Assembly: GCA_015233725.1 (NCBI GenBank)
Contig: JADFXD010000001.1
Span: 1-64,000 of the forward strand
Origin: Nitrospirota bacterium
Lineage (GTDB): Bacteria > Nitrospirota > Thermodesulfovibrionia > Thermodesulfovibrionales > Magnetobacteriaceae
Length of the DNA stretch: 64,000 nucleotides
Direction of reading: 5' to 3'
The notes below the pieces were generated by a model. That model had not been told where the DNA came from and made no database searches. It saw only the letters and a program-made list of their open reading frames with translations. Shown here piece after piece: positions 36,775 through 46,931 of the stretch (positions within the stretch are counted from its first letter, which is position 1; the number at the start of each line of letters is the position of its first letter). The position numbers and the translations under genes are program-made.

Positions 36775-37853
36775 CAACGCATTTCCCAATTGCTATCGAG
36801 AGAAGCCATAATTAAATTATTGTTGTAGTCAATTACGTCAAAGATTCCATTCTCTCGTTCTATTCTGTACATTCTTATCTCATCATCCTCAGTGTTCCTT
36901 GCACTGTATGATTCAGCCAACGCCTGTATACATTCCATAGAGTGAGTGGTTGCAAATACCTGAACATCAAATTCCTTCGCAATCTCATATACGGCATCCC
37001 ATAGATCGCGTAGAGCCGAGTAGTGAAGACCCTTTTCTATCTCATCAATTAAGGCAATCCCACCAGCACCTTTTTCACCACGCGAGTCAACAATCATTGC
37101 AACAATAGAAAAAATCCTTATAACACCATCTCCCATTACACCTAGAGGAATCAGTTTATTTAAGCCTACATCACAGTAGATGACATTACCAACATTTACT
37201 AAACTCTCAATGGATGGTTCTATCTTTTTTAGTACCTTTATAAGTCTTCCAGTGAGTTTTCGTACTTGAATCCTATCAAAAGCACCCACCATAGAATTCA
37301 AATCACTATTAGATGCAAAAAACCGTACATAAAATTTTCCCTTATCTATTGGATCAGCTACAGTATCTGCATGTTTTACTATAATTCCCTTGTCATTCTT
37401 ATATATATAACTTTCGGTATTATAATACTTTTGTTCTTTCTCCATTCTATAATCAAAGACAAAACCAACAAGCGCATTTGATACTTCTGGATAATCATTA
37501 TTCTGTTCAAAGAACTTAATAGAAGTCTTAGGTATAATTATCAAATTTCTAAGCTCTGACAGTGATAATACCTCTCCTCTAATTTCAATGTTTGTAGTAA
37601 TATCCAGGTTATGTAAAAAAAATGATAGATTGTCGCTTACTTTATGCAGCTCCCGCTGCCAAATCATATCTAATAATATATCTGGCTTTGTTGGCGCTGC
37701 AAGGAGGTACAACCCTTCCAGTATTGAGGTTTTGCCGCAATTGTTTTTTCCGACAAACAGGTTTATACGTCTAAAGTCATCAATCTCGATATGCTTTATC
37801 GCCCTAAAGTTATCGATTGTAATATTATTCAGCATATCTTTCTCCGGTGTCAC
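36774..37853 (-). CDS. AAA/OLD-like (AAA_15-type) ATPase
   Basis: NLFVGKNNCGKTSILEGLYLL; GIALIDEIEKGLHYSALRDLWDAV; VQVFATTHSMECIQAL. Confidence 0.88.
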   Translation of the reverse strand: MTPEKDMLNNITIDNFRAIKHIEIDDFRRINLFVGKNNCGKTSILEGLYLLAAPTKPDILLDMIWQRELHKVSDNLSFFLHNLDITTNIEIRGEVLSLSELRNLIIIPKTSIKFFEQNNDYPEVSNALVGFVFDYRMEKEQKYYNTESYIYKNDKGIIVKHADTVADPIDKGKFYVRFFASNSDLNSMVGAFDRIQVRKLTGRLIKVLKKIEPSIESLVNVGNVIYCDVGLNKLIPLGVMGDGVIRIFSIVAMIVDSRGEKGAGGIALIDEIEKGLHYSALRDLWDAVYEIAKEFDVQVFATTHSMECIQALAESYSARNTEDDEIRMYRIERENGIFDVIDYNNNLIMASLDSNWEMR

Positions 37854-37854
37854 C

Positions 37855-38763
37855 TCACCCTGTCATGTCTCTGATCATGCCAACTGTATGCAGCTTACCA
37901 TCTATGCTAATCAGCGAGACAGATAACTCAATGGGAAACCCTCCCCCAACCTTATTGACCGCCTCCAGTTGCACTGCCTTGCCATGACCGCTACCTTGAC
38001 CTGCTTGCCGCAACACCTCAAATGCCTCTATGTAGCGTTGATGGTACTGCTGCGGAGCGATTAACCCGTGGAGTCCCTTGCCTATTGCCTCTTGCTGCGT
38101 ATAACCAAACATTGACTCTGCCGCATTGTTCCAAAACGATATAACACCCTCGCTATCCATAACAACAATGGCACCTGGGGCAGAGAGACATATCTTCTTA
38201 AATACCTCTTCACCCTCTCTCAGATACACCCTAAACTGCTCCTCTACCTGCTGACGCCTCTTGACCTCTAACTGGAGGAGCTCTCTTGCCTGGGCTAACT
38301 CAAGGGTCTGGTTCTTAACAGTCTCTTCAATTTCCTTGTGACAATGCTCAATATGCCGTTCGTTATGAATCTTCTTGCACGCCCTGTGCAACACGGCTAT
38401 CAGTTTGGTTGGCTCCAGGGGCTTTAAGATAAAATAGTTGATACCGATAGAGATTAACTCCAACAGGTATTGATAGTCGTTATATGCGGTGGTAACAATA
38501 ACTATCTGCTCGCTGTTAATCTCCCTGATCCGCTTTGTCATCTTGATCCCATTCATCACAGGCATGTAGATATCCGCAATGACTATATCAAACTTGCCCG
38601 ACATGTACGCCTCAACCCCTTCCTTACCATTTGAAGCGCTAACCACACTATCAAAGTACCTCAAGAGTATCTTGGCCGTTGTGCTCCTGACAACATCATC
38701 ATCCTCAACATACAAGATCGATATCCCCGTTGAATATTCCTTCAGTTGATCAACAATCTCCAT
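37855..38763 (-). CDS. Response regulator with C-terminal PAS domain
   Basis: SILYVEDDDVVR, IVIADIYMPVMNG, ILKPLEP; PAS APGAIVVMDSEGVISFWNNAAESMFGYTQQEAIGK. Confidence 0.88.
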   Translation of the reverse strand: MEIVDQLKEYSTGISILYVEDDDVVRSTTAKILLRYFDSVVSASNGKEGVEAYMSGKFDIVIADIYMPVMNGIKMTKRIREINSEQIVIVTTAYNDYQYLLELISIGINYFILKPLEPTKLIAVLHRACKKIHNERHIEHCHKEIEETVKNQTLELAQARELLQLEVKRRQQVEEQFRVYLREGEEVFKKICLSAPGAIVVMDSEGVISFWNNAAESMFGYTQQEAIGKGLHGLIAPQQYHQRYIEAFEVLRQAGQGSGHGKAVQLEAVNKVGGGFPIELSVSLISIDGKLHTVGMIRDMTG

Positions 38764-38899
38764 ACCCTTATTATAACCTGCATCTTATAAAAAAATCCAT
38801 CTTTTGAGATTTCTTTTATCCTCGATTAAAAAAAAACGGCCACGATTATGATGAAGCATTACAGCACACACCCCAACCCAGGCTCAAGCCTACGCAGGA

Positions 38900-39001
38900 A
38901 GGGGTCAAGGGGTCCGTGACCCCTTGCAGGGGGTTCTGAAGGGGCCAGGAGCGTGCCTTGAGCGACAAAGAAGCAGCGCCGCCCCTTTCTTTCTTCTTCT
39001 G
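38900..39001 (+). repeat. GC-rich two-hairpin repeat (copy 14) with nested CCAGGAGCGTGCCTTGAGCG
   Basis: aggggtcaaggggtccgtgaccccttgcagggggttctgaaggggccaggagcgtgccttgagcgacaaagaagcagcgccgcccctttctttcttcttct. Confidence 0.88.
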
Positions 39002-39173
39002 TCTGTTGTCATTGCCGCCTGATAAATGTTATTGTACCTGTACGTTACAAAGAAACTAAGGAGGATTTGTTAAGATGAGACCAGGACTGAGGGCCGGCAC
39101 AGGCAGGCAACCACGATGGGTTGTCAAAGGAGCTGAAATGACCATGCTGATAAATATTACAGTGTGAGAGATT

Positions 39174-41456
39174 ATGGAAAAAGACATAAAAGTACGGCTG
39201 ACTAGACGCGACATCGTTGACAAGGCTGCCACCGTTGTCATATCGCTGGGTGGGATTGCCGTTATATTAAGCATCCTCGCCATCATGTTTTTCATAATGT
39301 ACGAGGTTTACCCCCTGTGGAAGACCCCAAAGGCAACGTTGATCAAGAAAATTGACACATCAGGATTCATCTCCCAAGAGATACTCGCGGCAGGCGTTGA
39401 GCAATACAAGGAGGTGGCCTACGTTATAACAAAAAACGCCACAGTGGACTTTATCTCCCTAAAAGAAGGCAAAGTCCTTAAAAGCGTGGCACTAGAGAAA
39501 TTGGCAGGCAAGGATATAGTCTCTGTAACATCGCTGCATGACAACGAGCAGTACAGCATTGGCACGGCAGATGGCTACGTCGTTTTAGTCAGGATCAGGG
39601 TGGCCTCCTCGTTTGACGCCCAGGGGCAGCGCGTCCTTGAGTCAAGCCTTACAGAGGGTACCCCTGAGCTAATTGCCAGCGGCCCCATCAAACAGGCCAT
39701 AGCCGTGAACTCGGATGAGGCTGACAGCCAGGAGCGTCCTGGAACGAACGCAGTTGCGGCAATTACAACCAAGGGAGAGGTGCTGTTAAACATACACGAG
39801 CAAAAACACTCACTCATAGACGAGGGCACGACAGAGACGTTTAAACACGACCTCACCACCCAACTCAATGGCGACATTCCCACTGCCATCGCCATTGACC
39901 AGCGTCTTGAAAACCTCTACGTTGGCACACAAATGGGTCTGCTCTACCACTGGGATATCAGGGATGCCTCAGCTCCTCCTACCACCTTGAGGGTTGCAAG
40001 CGTTAAGGATACGTCAGCAATCACGGCGCTGGGCTTTCTGGTTGGACAGAGGTCGCTTATCGTGGGTCGTAAGTCGGGCGATGTCTCCGTGTGGTTTCCA
40101 GTAAGCGACCAGGAGCGTCCTGGAGCGCCAAAGAGTAACGAGGCCGGGGGTCAAAAGCAACTGACCAGGGTCCACGTCTTTGAGCCGCACAAGGCAGCCG
40201 TTGTCATGCTGGTGCCAACAAAGCGCAACAGGAGCTTTTTGAGCGTTGACACAACCGGAGACGTGATCCTACACCACAGCCCTACAACTAAGACGCTCTT
40301 GAGGCTTAACGTCAACAACATGCCGTTAAGCGCTATAGTCTACTGCTCACGTGGTGATGGCGTGATAGCCGTTGATCAGGCCTCGGCCATGTACCGCTGG
40401 GATATAGATATCTTTTATCCGGAGGTGACGATTAAGACGCTGTTTACCAAGGTCTGGTATGAGGGACACGACAGACCGGAGTATTCGTGGCAGTCCTCCG
40501 GGGCAGGGGATGACTTTGAGGCCAAGTTGAGCTTTATGCCGTTGATATTTGGTACGCTTAAGGGGACGCTCTATGCCATGTTGTTTGCCGTGCCGATAGC
40601 CATAGGCGGGGCCATATGCGTGTCTCAGTTTATGCACCAAAGCCTGCGAGCCATTATTAAGCCCGTGATCGAGATAATGGCAGCCATGCCAAGCGTTGTA
40701 ATAGGCTTTGTGGCCGGTCTGTGGATGGCGCCACTTGTAGAGAGGCTCGTTCCAACGATATTTCTTATACCAGGGCAGGTTATCGTCATGGCGTTGTTGA
40801 CGCTGTTTGTGTGGCGTCTTATGCCTCTTTCCTATCGCTTTAAATTTAGACGGGGGACGGAGTTCCTGATACTGCTGCCGGTATTTATCGCTGGATTGCC
40901 GATGTTTCTGTGGCTTAATGAGGTAATTCAAGGGGCATTTCTGCACGGGGACTTCCGCCTGTGGCTGTACAACGCGTTGGGGGTAACCTACGACCAGCGC
41001 AACTGCCTGATAGTGGGGTCTGCCATGAGCTTTGCCGTCATCCCGATAATATTCACAATAGCCGAGGATGCGATATCAAACGTCCCCTCACATCTGGTAT
41101 CGGCCTCCCTGGCGTTGGGCGCCAACAGATGGCAGACCGTGGCAAGGGTGGTGTTACCAGCAGCCAGCGCCGGTATCTTCTCAGCCGTGATGATAGGCCT
41201 ATCCAGGGCGGTTGGCGAGACAATGATCGTCCTGATGGCAACAGGCAATACACCCATAATGGATTGGAGCATATTTAACGGCTTCAGGGCCATGTCGGCA
41301 AACCTGGCCGTAGAGATGCCCGAGGCCCCACAAGGGGGAACCCTCTACCGCACCCTGTTTCTGTCCGCCCTGCTGTTGTTCTTCTTTACCTTCGTGCTAA
41401 ACACCGCCGCCGAAATCATACGAATCAGGATCAAACGACGCCTAAGCCAACTATAA
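39174..41456 (+). CDS. Phosphate ABC transporter permease PstC-like, with large WD40-like insert
   Basis: C-terminal AIPIAIGGAICVSQF-type TM region with MAAMPSVVIGFVAGLWMAP and LALGANRWQTVARVVLPAASAGIFSAVMIGLSRAVGETM; about 350 aa beta-propeller-like N-terminal region. Confidence 0.85.
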   Translation: MEKDIKVRLTRRDIVDKAATVVISLGGIAVILSILAIMFFIMYEVYPLWKTPKATLIKKIDTSGFISQEILAAGVEQYKEVAYVITKNATVDFISLKEGKVLKSVALEKLAGKDIVSVTSLHDNEQYSIGTADGYVVLVRIRVASSFDAQGQRVLESSLTEGTPELIASGPIKQAIAVNSDEADSQERPGTNAVAAITTKGEVLLNIHEQKHSLIDEGTTETFKHDLTTQLNGDIPTAIAIDQRLENLYVGTQMGLLYHWDIRDASAPPTTLRVASVKDTSAITALGFLVGQRSLIVGRKSGDVSVWFPVSDQERPGAPKSNEAGGQKQLTRVHVFEPHKAAVVMLVPTKRNRSFLSVDTTGDVILHHSPTTKTLLRLNVNNMPLSAIVYCSRGDGVIAVDQASAMYRWDIDIFYPEVTIKTLFTKVWYEGHDRPEYSWQSSGAGDDFEAKLSFMPLIFGTLKGTLYAMLFAVPIAIGGAICVSQFMHQSLRAIIKPVIEIMAAMPSVVIGFVAGLWMAPLVERLVPTIFLIPGQVIVMALLTLFVWRLMPLSYRFKFRRGTEFLILLPVFIAGLPMFLWLNEVIQGAFLHGDFRLWLYNALGVTYDQRNCLIVGSAMSFAVIPIIFTIAEDAISNVPSHLVSASLALGANRWQTVARVVLPAASAGIFSAVMIGLSRAVGETMIVLMATGNTPIMDWSIFNGFRAMSANLAVEMPEAPQGGTLYRTLFLSALLLFFFTFVLNTAAEIIRIRIKRRLSQL

Positions 41457-41492
41457 TCAGGATTGAGAATTTAAGTAAGAGGATGAGAATTA

Positions 41493-41596
41493 AGGGGTCA
41501 AGGGGTCTGTGACCCCTTGCAGGGGAGGTCTGAGGGGGGCCAGGAGCGTGCCTTGAGCGGTAGCAGCGCCGCCCCCCTTCTTCTTTTCTTTCTTTT
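41493..41596 (+). repeat. GC-rich two-hairpin repeat (copy 15)
   Basis: ggggtcaaggggtctgtgaccccttgcaggggaggtctgaggggggccaggagcgtgccttgagcggtagcagcgccgccccccttcttcttttctttctttt. Confidence 0.88.
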
Positions 41597-43489
41597 TTAG
41601 GCGGTAGAGAGTTGTAGGTTGTTGTGAGTTCTTGCCTTGTTTTTATCGCACTCCCAGAACACCCTTTTCTTACATCTTTCGCAGGTATTCAGGTCTAAAC
41701 ACTCTAAAACCTTTTCTATGGCGGCCTCTTTCTCCTTAAAGATATGGTCGGCACCTATGATATGGTAAGCGCCACTCTGGTAGAGGATGTGCATCAGACG
41801 CCACTTAATACCATAGAAGTAGACATCCCCACCCTCCTTGCGCCATTCCTGTACCAGACGTACGAGGGACTCCACACCGGAGACGTCTATGTGATTGACG
41901 CTTGATAGCATAATGAGGAGCCTCTTCTGCTGTGGCATGTGTGCCTTGAGTATGGCTATCTGCTCCTCCACGTATGTCATGGCGGCAAAGTAGAGGTCGC
42001 CATCCACTCTGATTATGCCAAACTGCGGGCACTGTTGCGCCTCGCTGGTAGCGGCAACTAATTGCCTGGAGTGCAGCTCTGGCACCCTCGATAACACCTT
42101 TGGCGTGGCGGTATTCTTTAGATAGATAACTATTGACATCAGGGCGCCCACGTATATGGCAAACTCAAGCTCTAGGAACAGGGTGGACAGAAACGTGACC
42201 GTCAGGATCATAGCCTCGGTCAGAGACGTCTTTATGATTGCCTTTATGTGGTGAAAGTCCACGAGGTTGTAGGCAACAACCAGGATGACCGCCGCCATTG
42301 ACGCTATAGGGAGGTATGCCGCAAATGAGGCAACAAACAGCAGTATGAGAAACAACCAGACAGAGGCAAATATCCCGGCTGCGGCTGTCTTTGCCCCAGC
42401 GCGATAGTTAACGCCCGTCCTGGTAAATGACCCACTTGAGGCATATGAAGAGAAAAAGGCACCCACGATGTTTGATATACCCTGACCTATAAACTCCTGG
42501 CTACCATTGAGCCTCTGCCCCGACTGCAACGCCACCGAACGCGCAATGGAGACGGCCTCCATCAGGCCCATCATGGCAATGGCCAAGGCCGTGGGCATCA
42601 ACATCTTGATCGAGGCTAATGAGAAATCGGGCATCGACAGAGGCGGTAGAGGGGAGGGAAGCGCCCCAACGACCTTTACACCTATGCCGGGATTGTTCCA
42701 CCCCATTGCCACCGTCAAGATGCCACCGCTGACCATGCCAAAGAGCATAGCAGGCCACGTGGGCTTCAGCCTTCTCATTACGATAATTATGGCCAACGTA
42801 AATGCCGCCACATAGACGGAATAGGGGTTGAAGGCATGGATGTGTTCCATGAGCAGCTTGATGTTTTCGACAAGCTCTGCCGCATTTTTGAAGCTCAGGC
42901 CAAATACGTGCTTAAACTGACTGAATGCTATGAGCACCGCCGCACCAGCCGTAAAACCAATAACCACCGAGTGGGATACAAAGTTTATCAGAGAGCCTAA
43001 CCGTGCCGCACCCAGTGTGAATTGAATCACACCAACAAGGACAGTCAACAGCAGCACGAGCTTGATGTACTGCTCCGACCCCGGTGCAGCCAACGCACCG
43101 ATAGAGCCAAAGATGACAAGGGATATGGCCGTCGTAGGGCCCGAGATCAAGTGCCTTGAGGAGCCAAAGAGCGCCGCTATTATTGCCGGCACTATGGCCG
43201 TATACAGACCGTACTGGGGCGGCATCCCGGCTATCATGGCAAATGCCACACCCTGGGGCAACACCACTACGGCGCCGGTCAGCCCCGCAAGCAGGTCAGC
43301 CTTCCACGCCTGCTTTAGCTCGGGAAACCACTTTAGAAACGGAAATACCTTGGCCAATATTATCTTCATTAAGGGCTCAGTCTGTATGTATTTTACCTCA
43401 TCAGCGCTCTGAGGTTGCTCCACATCAGGGTTGTCGTTTATATCTTGTTCATATACTGCAACGCTTCTTGTACTCATATTATACCTCAC
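41597..43489 (-). CDS. SulP-family anion transporter with STAS domain
   Basis: DLLAGLTGAVVVLPQGVAFAMIAGMPPQYGLYTAIVPAI; C-term STAS LLIMLSSVNHIDVSGVESL; cysteine pair ERCKKRVFWEC. Confidence 0.92.
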   Translation of the reverse strand: MRYNMSTRSVAVYEQDINDNPDVEQPQSADEVKYIQTEPLMKIILAKVFPFLKWFPELKQAWKADLLAGLTGAVVVLPQGVAFAMIAGMPPQYGLYTAIVPAIIAALFGSSRHLISGPTTAISLVIFGSIGALAAPGSEQYIKLVLLLTVLVGVIQFTLGAARLGSLINFVSHSVVIGFTAGAAVLIAFSQFKHVFGLSFKNAAELVENIKLLMEHIHAFNPYSVYVAAFTLAIIIVMRRLKPTWPAMLFGMVSGGILTVAMGWNNPGIGVKVVGALPSPLPPLSMPDFSLASIKMLMPTALAIAMMGLMEAVSIARSVALQSGQRLNGSQEFIGQGISNIVGAFFSSYASSGSFTRTGVNYRAGAKTAAAGIFASVWLFLILLFVASFAAYLPIASMAAVILVVAYNLVDFHHIKAIIKTSLTEAMILTVTFLSTLFLELEFAIYVGALMSIVIYLKNTATPKVLSRVPELHSRQLVAATSEAQQCPQFGIIRVDGDLYFAAMTYVEEQIAILKAHMPQQKRLLIMLSSVNHIDVSGVESLVRLVQEWRKEGGDVYFYGIKWRLMHILYQSGAYHIIGADHIFKEKEAAIEKVLECLDLNTCERCKKRVFWECDKNKARTHNNLQLSTA

Positions 43490-43493
43490 TCAC

Positions 43494-43907
43494 TTATTTT
43501 ACCACAAGCACTGGGCAAGTAGAGTTGTTTATAACTTTATGCACGAGGTCACCACCCATTAATCTCTTAAACCAGTTCATCTTCCGGGTACCCATGACAA
43601 TGAGGTCACAATTCTCCTCATCGGCAACCTCCACTATCTTAGTGGCAGTGTCACCGTAGACCACCCTAGTGTTAAAGCGCCTGTGTTCTTCCCTTGATAA
43701 CATGTCAGCCTCAGGGATAGATGCATCCTTTTCTGAGTTTATGATATCATCGATATTACCAAATCCAACGAGGTCTACGTCCCCTTCATAGGTGGGCAGC
43801 ACCTTGAGGATCGTCGCGTAGCAGTGCTGACTCTTTGCCAGCTTGATGGCCTCACCCGTTGTATCGCCTGTTGCAGCTATCAACATCTTTCTAACGTTTT
43901 TCATCAC
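43494..43907 (-). CDS. Universal stress protein (UspA family)
   Basis: MLIAATGDTTGEAIKLAKS; CDLIVMGTRKMNWFKRLMGGDLVHKVINNSTCPVLVVK. Confidence 0.9.
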   Translation of the reverse strand: MMKNVRKMLIAATGDTTGEAIKLAKSQHCYATILKVLPTYEGDVDLVGFGNIDDIINSEKDASIPEADMLSREEHRRFNTRVVYGDTATKIVEVADEENCDLIVMGTRKMNWFKRLMGGDLVHKVINNSTCPVLVVK

Positions 43908-44018
43908 TAATCTCCTTCTTATTTGTTTAATTTATCTAACAAACAGTGAGTATCATAAAACATGCCAGGAACTAAATGATTGATTTTAAAGATTATTTTA
44001 TTGTCTGGTGATAGGCAG

Positions 44019-44066
44019 TGTTTAGATGTTAAACAATCACACAGAGGGATGTTTAGAATCTAAACA
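44019..44066. promoter_or_regulatory. Paired palindromic operator-like sites upstream of the uspA-sulP genes
   Basis: TGTTTAGATGTTAAACA (44019-44035) and TGTTTAGAATCTAAACA (44050-44066; perfect 8-bp arms). Confidence 0.55.
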
Positions 44067-44114
44067 ATGAAAATTGTCCACACCGCAAGAGCAGGAGCGT
44101 CCTGGCAAAAAAGA

Positions 44115-44197
44115 AGGGGTCAAGGGGGCAGTGTGACCCCTTGCAGGGGGTTCTAAAGGGGGGCAGCGCCGCCCCTTTCTTTCTTCTTTTTTTCTTT
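44115..44197 (+). repeat. GC-rich two-hairpin repeat (copy 16)
   Basis: aggggtcaagggggcagtgtgaccccttgcagggggttctaaaggggggcagcgccgcccctttctttcttcttttt. Confidence 0.88.
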
Positions 44198-46312
44198 TTA
44201 GTCGAAGTCTATTTCGTAGATTCTGAGGACCTGGAGGTGTTGACCCTTTATGAACATGAACCTGTAGTGTGTGTATTCCCTGTTATTGGCAATGGAAAAG
44301 ACCCGCTTTTCAAACGGCGGCCACCTCTGGGCATCCACCTGCTTATCCAGCAGCACCCAGGAGTTGTCTTCGCCCAGGGCCATAAACTCCCACGATAGAG
44401 GCATCTTCCCTGAGTCTTCTCCACTGGAGATGGAGTACCTGCTTATCACCCTTGGCTTGTAAAACACGATATCCGCAGGGATAGGCCTCTCGATCAAGGC
44501 CTCCCAGAAGTCATCCTTCTTCGTGGAGCCATCAAAGGCGTATTTAACCGTATTCTTGGTCGTGTCCTCGCTGACGACGCTCATCAACTCACTCTGACAG
44601 GGTTTCTGGTATTCCAGGGGGATTATGGGCACCTTGGTGTCTGCCGTGGCATTTAACAATGCGTTCATGTCAATAAAGACCGTGTCTCTTGATGAGCAAG
44701 TTGGCTCTCCAACCTCAGTTACCGTTGCTATTATGGTCCCGGAGGGGGTGTCATCGGCGCAGATGGAGGGCTGCTGGGAGGGGCAGTACTTAACCGCCGT
44801 GACAGGGGCCTTGAGGTCAATCAGGGCAGCGCTCAATACATACTGTATATCCTGGGTGAATGACGTTGCATTACAGTTAAACTCGTCGCCAATGCTTCCT
44901 CGGCCATTAAAGCCGGTTTCGTTGTTTAGAGGCTTGACCACGTGTATGCGTGTTATGGGTTTGCCTGCAAATGGGGCAATAGCGGCCTTTATAAACTCAA
45001 ACTCCATGTTTGAGTTCCTGGCATTGAGATAGACATTGAATGACGCTGTTATAGCGCCATATACGACAAGCGCCATCGCAAAGATAAGGGTTGCCGTCTT
45101 TCTTATTGCCCGTACGGGTGCGGCTGCACCAGCGATAGAAGCCCGCACTTGCCGGTTGTGGTCCTGGGTGATTGAGCTCAACACGGATGTAAACATCCAG
45201 TGGATCAATAGCAGGGCAAAGGCCATCTCAGCGAACAAGAATCTCCTCATGACCAGTTTTGTGGGGGTCAATATCCAGGGAGTCAGGATAACAAATAACA
45301 ACGCAACCGCATAAATGATGACAATGCTTGAGTCAAGGCGTTTTTTCCTGATCGAGGCGATCAACAACCCTGCCAGCACAGCAACGACTATCAGGAACAC
45401 GACGTAACCAACAACCTTGGGCAGGTAAATGCTCCAGAAGTTAAACACAATGGGGAATAAGTCATGGATCAGGGGCGAGAGCTTTTGGGTCAGGTTCTGT
45501 ATCGATATCTCCACCCTGTAGTTGGGGTCGAGCTTGATCTCTTCAAGTATCTGTTGCCTGAATCTTGCGGGGATAAACAGTTTATTGTTTAAGTAGTACA
45601 CGACACTGTTGATGCCAAAGAAGCAGACGTCCCGGAGGATTACGCGCAGGATCAATCGTGTTTGGGGGAGCAGACCATTTCTCTGCGTACATGCGCTAAC
45701 CGCTACAAAGCTGGCCACAAGGAAGAAAAACGCATGTGGCTGATACATAAACATAGTCATCAGCAGCAGTACAAAGGCCAATGCGGTCTTGGCTGTCCAG
45801 ATCAGTAGGGTTTTTCTATCAGGTGGCCTTATCAACCAGGCTTGATGCAACAGCATATAACTCATCAACGCCATAGAAGGGGCCATAGCGCTTGGGGGCC
45901 AGGTCAAAAAGACATGGAACTGAGGTCCGGGCAGCATGAAGATTGACACACTGAGCAAGAATCCCACAGTAGGCGACACCCCATGCCATAGCAACAACAA
46001 GGCCAACAGCGCAACCCCACAGCAATAGAGCAAGACGACAACAAACTTTACCCTTTGCAGGTCATTGACGGATTTTATGTACTGAAACAGATAACATTCT
46101 ATGAGGGAGGACAACGGGCGTCCTATCTTTAGGGATAGCTTGAAGGCGTTGTAGTTAGAGCATTCGCCCTTGAAGGAAGGCTTTAGGGAGTCACCTATGA
46201 AGTTGGCGTTGTCATGGAAGACTGACGGTAGCAGGAGGTATGACGAAAAGACTAACGACAGCAGGACAGTGGCTGATAAGAGATATGCAGTAAACCTACG
46301 GACGCTTAACAA
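44198..46312 (-). CDS. Polytopic membrane protein with C-terminal discoidin-like domain
   Basis: About 10 hydrophobic segments; C-term LSWEFMALGEDNSWVLLDKQVDAQRWPPFEKRVFSIANNREYTHYRFMFIKGQHLQVLRIYEIDFD. Confidence 0.72.
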   Translation of the reverse strand: MLSVRRFTAYLLSATVLLSLVFSSYLLLPSVFHDNANFIGDSLKPSFKGECSNYNAFKLSLKIGRPLSSLIECYLFQYIKSVNDLQRVKFVVVLLYCCGVALLALLLLWHGVSPTVGFLLSVSIFMLPGPQFHVFLTWPPSAMAPSMALMSYMLLHQAWLIRPPDRKTLLIWTAKTALAFVLLLMTMFMYQPHAFFFLVASFVAVSACTQRNGLLPQTRLILRVILRDVCFFGINSVVYYLNNKLFIPARFRQQILEEIKLDPNYRVEISIQNLTQKLSPLIHDLFPIVFNFWSIYLPKVVGYVVFLIVVAVLAGLLIASIRKKRLDSSIVIIYAVALLFVILTPWILTPTKLVMRRFLFAEMAFALLLIHWMFTSVLSSITQDHNRQVRASIAGAAAPVRAIRKTATLIFAMALVVYGAITASFNVYLNARNSNMEFEFIKAAIAPFAGKPITRIHVVKPLNNETGFNGRGSIGDEFNCNATSFTQDIQYVLSAALIDLKAPVTAVKYCPSQQPSICADDTPSGTIIATVTEVGEPTCSSRDTVFIDMNALLNATADTKVPIIPLEYQKPCQSELMSVVSEDTTKNTVKYAFDGSTKKDDFWEALIERPIPADIVFYKPRVISRYSISSGEDSGKMPLSWEFMALGEDNSWVLLDKQVDAQRWPPFEKRVFSIANNREYTHYRFMFIKGQHLQVLRIYEIDFD

Positions 46313-46496
46313 TTAATCGCTCTTTTGGTAATTGCTCTTTGGGTAATCACCCTTTTGGGGCACTTGCATGAACCTTCCTCTGGCTGACCTTTTGGCCCCC
46401 CTTTGGTAGTCTTTATGTTGATATATAGGCATAGGACCTTAGAGATATTATCAAAGCCGCTCCTTACAGTCGCTGGGGTTGTTTATCTCTAAGGCA

Positions 46497-46931
46497 TTAC
46501 GCTTTTGTAGAGAACAAACTTTCCTGGGTTTTCTTCATCGCCTCCGCCATTTTAAGATAGTCTTCAGGTGGAATCTGCCTTATTACCTTACCCTGATAAT
46601 CGGCGACACGTATAACCACGCTATGAGTAATATCATCTATAGCGAAATAGGCCTTGGTGTAGTTTTTCTCATACTGTTGCTCTTGAGCCTTTTTATCTAC
46701 CTGGCCACCCTCTGTTTTCTGTTCAACGCTTTTAGCGGTTACTTGAGTCTTGTCCTCAACAGCAGGCGTTTTAGTGTCGTCAGGCTTAACACTTGACAAC
46801 GACACCGTAACTTGATCGTTACCCTGTTGAACAGCAGCAGTTGCCGCGTCTTTATTTTCAGGCGCCTTATTTGCTGGCTGGCTCCAGCCTGCAACCGGCG
46901 TTGTGCTTATGCCAAGGCCATTAATCTCCAT
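46497..46931 (-). CDS. flaG: FlaG-family flagellar protein
   Basis: C-term AYFAIDDITHSVVIRVADYQGKVIRQIPPEDYLKMAEAM. Confidence 0.8.
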   Translation of the reverse strand: MEINGLGISTTPVAGWSQPANKAPENKDAATAAVQQGNDQVTVSLSSVKPDDTKTPAVEDKTQVTAKSVEQKTEGGQVDKKAQEQQYEKNYTKAYFAIDDITHSVVIRVADYQGKVIRQIPPEDYLKMAEAMKKTQESLFSTKA

